Source: Brucella haematophila | Lineage (GTDB): Bacteria > Pseudomonadota > Alphaproteobacteria > Rhizobiales > Rhizobiaceae | NCBI RefSeq assembly: GCF_005938105.1 | Contig: NZ_VCPE01000022.1 | Coordinates: 1 to 64,000 of the forward strand | Reading direction: 5' to 3' | Length of the DNA: 64,000 nt | The notes under the pieces: model-generated | Seen by the model: the letters and a program-made list of their open reading frames with translations, nothing else | Told to the model about the DNA's origin: nothing | Databases searched by the model: none | Shown: positions 60,956 to 64,000 of the stretch, in pieces | Layout: each line of letters starts with the position of its first letter | Position numbering within the stretch: the stretch's first letter is position 1 | Made by a program: the position numbers and the translations under genes

Positions 60956-62081
60956 TTCGAAGACCGACAAGCTGAAGCGCTTCCTCATCGAAGAAGCCAA
61001 AGCCGTGGGCTTCGACGCTGTCGCCTTCACCACACCGGATGCTATTCCACAGGCGCCTGAACGCCTGCGGCAATATCTTGCCGATGGCCATCACGCCGAC
61101 ATGCTCTGGATGGAAGAGACCGAAGAACGCCGGGCCAATCCCGGCGTGCTCTGGCCGGAAGTTCGTTCCATCATGATGCTGGCCATGAATTACGGGCCGG
61201 ACACCAACCCGCTGGCTGTGCTTGATCAGAAGGATCGCGCAGCCATATCGGTCTATGCGCAGAACCGCGATTATCACGACATCATCAAGGGCAAGCTGAA
61301 GCATGTGGCGAGTCGCTTTGCCGCGCGCGCCGGGCAGGATGTCAAAGTCTTCGTCGATACCGCGCCCGTCATGGAAAAGCCGCTGGCGGAAGCTGCCGGG
61401 CTTGGCTGGCAAGGCAAGCACACCAATCTGGTCAGCCGCGAGCTTGGTTCATGGCTGTTTCTCGGCTCGATATTCACCACAGCGGAAATCGCGCCGGATG
61501 AGCCGGATCACGATCATTGCGGCTCCTGCCGCGCCTGTCTCGACGCCTGTCCGACCAAGGCCTTTCCAGCGCCCTACCGCATCGATGCAGGCCGCTGCAT
61601 TTCCTATCTCACCATCGAGAACAAGGGTCCTATTCCGGCGGAGTTTCGCAAGGCCATGGGCAACCGCATCTATGGTTGCGACGACTGCCTTTCGGTCTGC
61701 CCGTGGAATAAATTCGCGCAGGCAACCAGCGAAATGAAGCTGAAGGCGCGCGACGATCTGAAAGCGCCACGTCTGAGCGACCTGCTGGCGCTTGATGATC
61801 CGGCGTTCCGTGCGCTTTTCTCCGGTTCACCAATCAAGCGGATCGGGCGCGACCGCTTCATCCGCAACGTGCTGATCGCAGCGGGCAATTCGGGCGATGC
61901 AACGCTGTTGCCGCAAGTCGAGGTTCTGCTTGGCGATGCCGCGCCTGTCGTGCGCGGGGCGGCGGTCTGGGCCTTGAAGCAGTTGGCCGAGCCGAGCCAT
62001 GTCGATGCCTTGCAAAAACGTCTGGCCTCCGCGGAAGAGGATGCTACGGTGCAGAAAGAGTGGAATACGGAGACAGTCTGA
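60936..62081 (+). CDS. queG: Epoxyqueuosine reductase QueG
   Basis: 381 residues from the ATG at 60936, inside the end of the GST gene. Two [4Fe-4S] motifs: [17 protein letters not shown] and [13 protein letters not shown]. The first domain has the cobalamin-binding region ([20 protein letters not shown]). The C-terminus carries HEAT-like repeats ([20 protein letters not shown]). It performs the last step of queuosine synthesis in tRNA. An epimerase-like gene begins two bases after its stop. Confidence 0.95.
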   Translation: MATSTSNSKTDKLKRFLIEEAKAVGFDAVAFTTPDAIPQAPERLRQYLADGHHADMLWMEETEERRANPGVLWPEVRSIMMLAMNYGPDTNPLAVLDQKDRAAISVYAQNRDYHDIIKGKLKHVASRFAARAGQDVKVFVDTAPVMEKPLAEAAGLGWQGKHTNLVSRELGSWLFLGSIFTTAEIAPDEPDHDHCGSCRACLDACPTKAFPAPYRIDAGRCISYLTIENKGPIPAEFRKAMGNRIYGCDDCLSVCPWNKFAQATSEMKLKARDDLKAPRLSDLLALDDPAFRALFSGSPIKRIGRDRFIRNVLIAAGNSGDATLLPQVEVLLGDAAPVVRGAAVWALKQLAEPSHVDALQKRLASAEEDATVQKEWNTETV

Positions 62082-62082
62082 C

Positions 62083-62952
62083 ATGCGCATTTTCCTGTTC
62101 GGGGCCGGATATTCGGCACAAGCCTTTGCCAAGCGGATGACGGGAGAAGTAGAGCGCATTGACGGGACAACCCGGCATGAACAGAAATTCCCAACTCTTG
62201 AGAAATCCGGCATTTCGCCAGTCTTGTTCGATGGTGAAACGCCCTCGCCCGAACTTCTGGAGCGGCTTGCCAAGGCAACCCATGTGGTGATTTCGATTGC
62301 GCCCGGCGAAGCGGGCGACCCGGCGCTTGCATGGGTCGAAGAAGCGCTGCGCCGTCCCGACAATACGATTCGCTGGATCGGCTATCTCTCGACCGTCGGT
62401 GTTTATGGCGATCATAAGGGCGCATGGGTGGATGAAACCACGCCCTGCAAGCCGGTTTCGCGCCGCAGCCTCGAACGTGTCGAGGCAGAGCAAGCCTGGA
62501 CAAGCCTGAGCGAGAGGCACGGAACGCCGCTGGCTATTCTGCGGCTGTCCGGCATTTACGGCCCCGGCCGCAATGCTTTCGTCAATCTGGAGCGCGGCAC
62601 GGCGCGACGTCTCGTCAAGCAGGATCAGGTTTTCAACCGCATCCATGTGGAAGACATTGCTGGCGCTTTGCGCTTTCTCGCGGGCACCGATACGGGCGGT
62701 ATTTTCAACATTACCGATAATGAGCCATCGCCGCCGCAGGATGTCGTCACCTATGCGGCAGAGCTGATGGGCGTCACGCCGCCGCCGGAAGTGCCGTTCG
62801 AAGAAGCAGAACTGACGCCGATGGCGCGCTCCTTCTATGGCGAGAACAAGCGTGTCTCCAATCAGCGCATTCAGGCGCTCGGCTACACATTCGCCTATCC
62901 CGACTACAGAACCGCCTTTTCGGCCATGTGGCGGGACGGGAGCTGGCGCTGA
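62083..62952 (+). CDS. NAD-dependent epimerase/dehydratase-like protein (YeeZ type)
   Basis: 289 residues starting 1 bp after the queG stop. Atypical Rossmann motif MRIFLFGAGYSAQAFA, then STVGVYGDHKGAWVDE (YxxxK-like but incomplete: YGDHK) and LRLSGIYGPGRNAF. This is the YeeZ-type SDR group of uncertain reaction, possibly a nucleotide-sugar binding protein. Probably cotranscribed with GST-queG. Confidence 0.82.
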   Translation: MRIFLFGAGYSAQAFAKRMTGEVERIDGTTRHEQKFPTLEKSGISPVLFDGETPSPELLERLAKATHVVISIAPGEAGDPALAWVEEALRRPDNTIRWIGYLSTVGVYGDHKGAWVDETTPCKPVSRRSLERVEAEQAWTSLSERHGTPLAILRLSGIYGPGRNAFVNLERGTARRLVKQDQVFNRIHVEDIAGALRFLAGTDTGGIFNITDNEPSPPQDVVTYAAELMGVTPPPEVPFEEAELTPMARSFYGENKRVSNQRIQALGYTFAYPDYRTAFSAMWRDGSWR

Positions 62953-63001
62953 TTGCACGCGTGCAGCCCTTCGGGTAAAACGCGCTGACGCAAATTCCAA
63001 A

Positions 63002-63085
63002 CCGGGACATAACAATGGGTAACAGCAAGTCAGCAGATAAATAAGCCGCAACAGCTTTTCCAACCTGTTGCGGCATCTGTCCCGG
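63002..63085 (+). promoter_or_regulatory. Chloramphenicol-type translational attenuator (leader hairpins)
   Basis: Outer stem CCGGGACA (63002-63009) with TGTCCCGG (63078-63085) is a perfect 8 bp. Inner stem GCCGCAACAG (63045-63054) with CTGTTGCGGC (63065-63074) is a perfect 10 bp and begins one base after the leader stop codon. The outer stem covers GGGACA, the only ribosome-binding-like sequence before the leader ATG. This is the expected layout of phenicol-inducible attenuators; induction is inferred. Confidence 0.75.
63015..63044 (+). CDS. Nine-codon leader peptide upstream of the CmlA/FloR-like exporter
   Basis: Encodes M-G-N-S-K-S-A-D-K then TAA, 101 bp before the exporter ATG. The cmlA leader, as I recall it, reads M-S-T-S-K-N-A-D-K, of the same length and with the same S-K-x-A-D-K end; chloramphenicol stalls ribosomes on it. 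The hairpin at 63045 begins right after its stop. Confidence 0.78.
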   Translation: MGNSKSADK

Positions 63086-63145
63086 ACCAACGTCTTCCAT
63101 TGCAGGCAGATTGCCGCCCGATTGTCTTCGAGCGGATGCTTTGTC

Positions 63146-64000
63146 ATGCCATTTGATCATCAGAAAACTCCATCCTGGAGCTTCACTTTGCCATTCGCGC
63201 TTGCGCTGATGGCTCCCTTCGACATTCTCGCCTCGCTGGCCATGGATATCTACCTGCCGGTGGTTCCATCCATGCCGGCAATTCTGCAAACAACGCCTGC
63301 CATGGTGCAACTCACACTCAGCCTCTACATGGTGATGCTGGGTGTCGGGCAACTCCTCTTCGGTCCATTGTCCGACCGCATCGGGCGCAAGCCGGTGCTG
63401 TTGGGCGGCGGTGCCATATTTGTGCTTTCTTCCTTTGCGCTGGCGGCGACGGATAGCGCCACGGTTTTCGTCGCCTTGCGTTTCACCCAGTCTGTCGGCG
63501 CTTCAGCCGCGCTCGTTGCAACCTTTGCCACGGTGCGTGACGTTTATGCCGACCGCCCGGAAGGCGCGACAATCTACGGCCTTTTCAGCGCCATGCTCTC
63601 CTTCGTTCCGGCCATCGGCCCCATCGCTGGCGCACTGATCGCCAGCGGTTTCGGCTGGCGCGCGATTTTCGTAGCGCTCGGCATGTTTGGCCTTGTCGCA
63701 ACATGGCGGGCGTTCCGCCTCTGGCCGGAAACACGCCCGGACGGAACTCGCGTTGACCACCTAAGCGCATTGAAAATATTGAGGGATTTTCCGTTCTGGG
63801 CCTACACGCTGGGCTTCGGCACGGCGATGGGCACCTTCTTTGTTTTCTTTTCCACGGCGCCGCGCATCCTGATCGAAAGAGGCGGCTTCGGAGAGACGAC
63901 GTTCAGCCTGGCATTTGCAAGCGTTGCCATGGTTATGATTGCCGCCACGCGCCTTCTGTCACCTTACACCCGAAAGTGGGGTGTACGAAAAAGCGTGGCG
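63146..64000 (+). CDS. MFS phenicol exporter of the CmlA/FloR family (partial, cut by the window edge)
   Basis: The first 285 residues of a 12-helix transporter (about seven to eight helices visible). Strong family match: FALALMAPFDILASLAMDIYLP, then MVQLTLSLYMVMLGVGQLLF, then GPLSDRIGRKPVLLGGG (the A-loop motif), DVYADRPEGATIYGLFSAML and GTFFVFFSTAPRILIERGG. The CML group (CmlA, FloR, Cml-like) exports chloramphenicol and often florfenicol through the inner membrane, driven by protons. Both FloR and CmlA share the MDIYLPVVP signature seen here. The leader peptide and hairpins upstream suggest inducible translation. The C-terminal third lies outside the window. Confidence 0.85.
   Translation, partial: MPFDHQKTPSWSFTLPFALALMAPFDILASLAMDIYLPVVPSMPAILQTTPAMVQLTLSLYMVMLGVGQLLFGPLSDRIGRKPVLLGGGAIFVLSSFALAATDSATVFVALRFTQSVGASAALVATFATVRDVYADRPEGATIYGLFSAMLSFVPAIGPIAGALIASGFGWRAIFVALGMFGLVATWRAFRLWPETRPDGTRVDHLSALKILRDFPFWAYTLGFGTAMGTFFVFFSTAPRILIERGGFGETTFSLAFASVAMVMIAATRLLSPYTRKWGVRKSVA

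Noticed and set aside
1-64000. tRNA, rRNA, transposase or prophage genes
   Set aside because: None recognised on reading both strands; the intergenic regions contain palindromic repeats and terminators only.

Overview
The window looks like chromosomal DNA of an alphaproteobacterium of the order Hyphomicrobiales, most likely the Brucella/Ochrobactrum group (for example B. intermedia or B. anthropi). The protein set and gene orders fit this: the split pntAA-pntAB-pntB transhydrogenase, rpmH-rnpA-yidC-engB-argB, dapD and dapE, def-fmt-truA, and lepA. Brucella-type 8-bp octamer tandem repeats and families of palindromic intergenic repeats point the same way. The genus is inferred from general knowledge; no database search was run. 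I saw no rRNA, tRNA, CRISPR array, transposase or integrase.

Layout. 1-5.4 kb: end of a branched-chain amino acid permease, a GMC oxidoreductase, and a methionine ABC importer (metQ, metN, metI). 5.4-11.5 kb: a TPR lipoprotein, rpsU (S21), a membrane-linked alpha/beta hydrolase, a MaoC hydratase, and a divergent HAD phosphatase / SAF-domain dehydrogenase pair. 11.6-15.5 kb: the proton-translocating transhydrogenase operon and a small aa3-oxidase subunit IV. 15.6-30.5 kb: signalling and metabolic genes (FeeM-like acyltransferase, GGDEF-EAL protein, SDR, class-I amidotransferase-type hydrolase, hydroxyacid dehydrogenase, LacI and MarR regulators, creatininase), a probable zinc-responsive CobW GTPase with a WD40 partner, a secreted esterase and MsrPQ. 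30.6-39.4 kb: DUF4105 protein, RidA, SnoaL-like protein, the ribosomal protein / RNase P / insertase cluster, EngB, a periplasmic histidine phosphatase, argB, a nucleotidase and a DUF817 membrane protein. 39.4-45.2 kb: two tandem HAF-repeat autotransporters in AT-rich surroundings. 45.2-54.7 kb: LOG-family protein, lysine/DAP genes dapD and dapE, two small secreted paralogues, a LapG-type cysteine protease, truA/fmt/def and rmuC. 54.8-64 kb: a Rdx protein, an AT-rich orphan gene, lepA, an NDUFA9-like protein, uppP, GST, queG, an epimerase-like protein, and the start of a FloR/CmlA-type phenicol exporter cut by the right edge.

Most notable observations. (1) The FloR/CmlA-like exporter is preceded by a nine-codon leader peptide very like the cmlA attenuation leader, followed at once by a perfect 10-bp hairpin, nested in an 8-bp outer stem that overlaps the leader's own ribosome-binding region. 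(2) Three convergent gene pairs are each separated by inverted arrays of 8-bp octamers. The arrays encode or abut the stop codons, giving stop codons in all frames for both genes plus a hairpin-capable 3' end. (3) Two to three families of palindromic repeats occupy gene ends and 5' regions. (4) A Zur-box-like palindrome precedes a CobW GTPase with a long histidine-rich, duplicated CGPDC segment.
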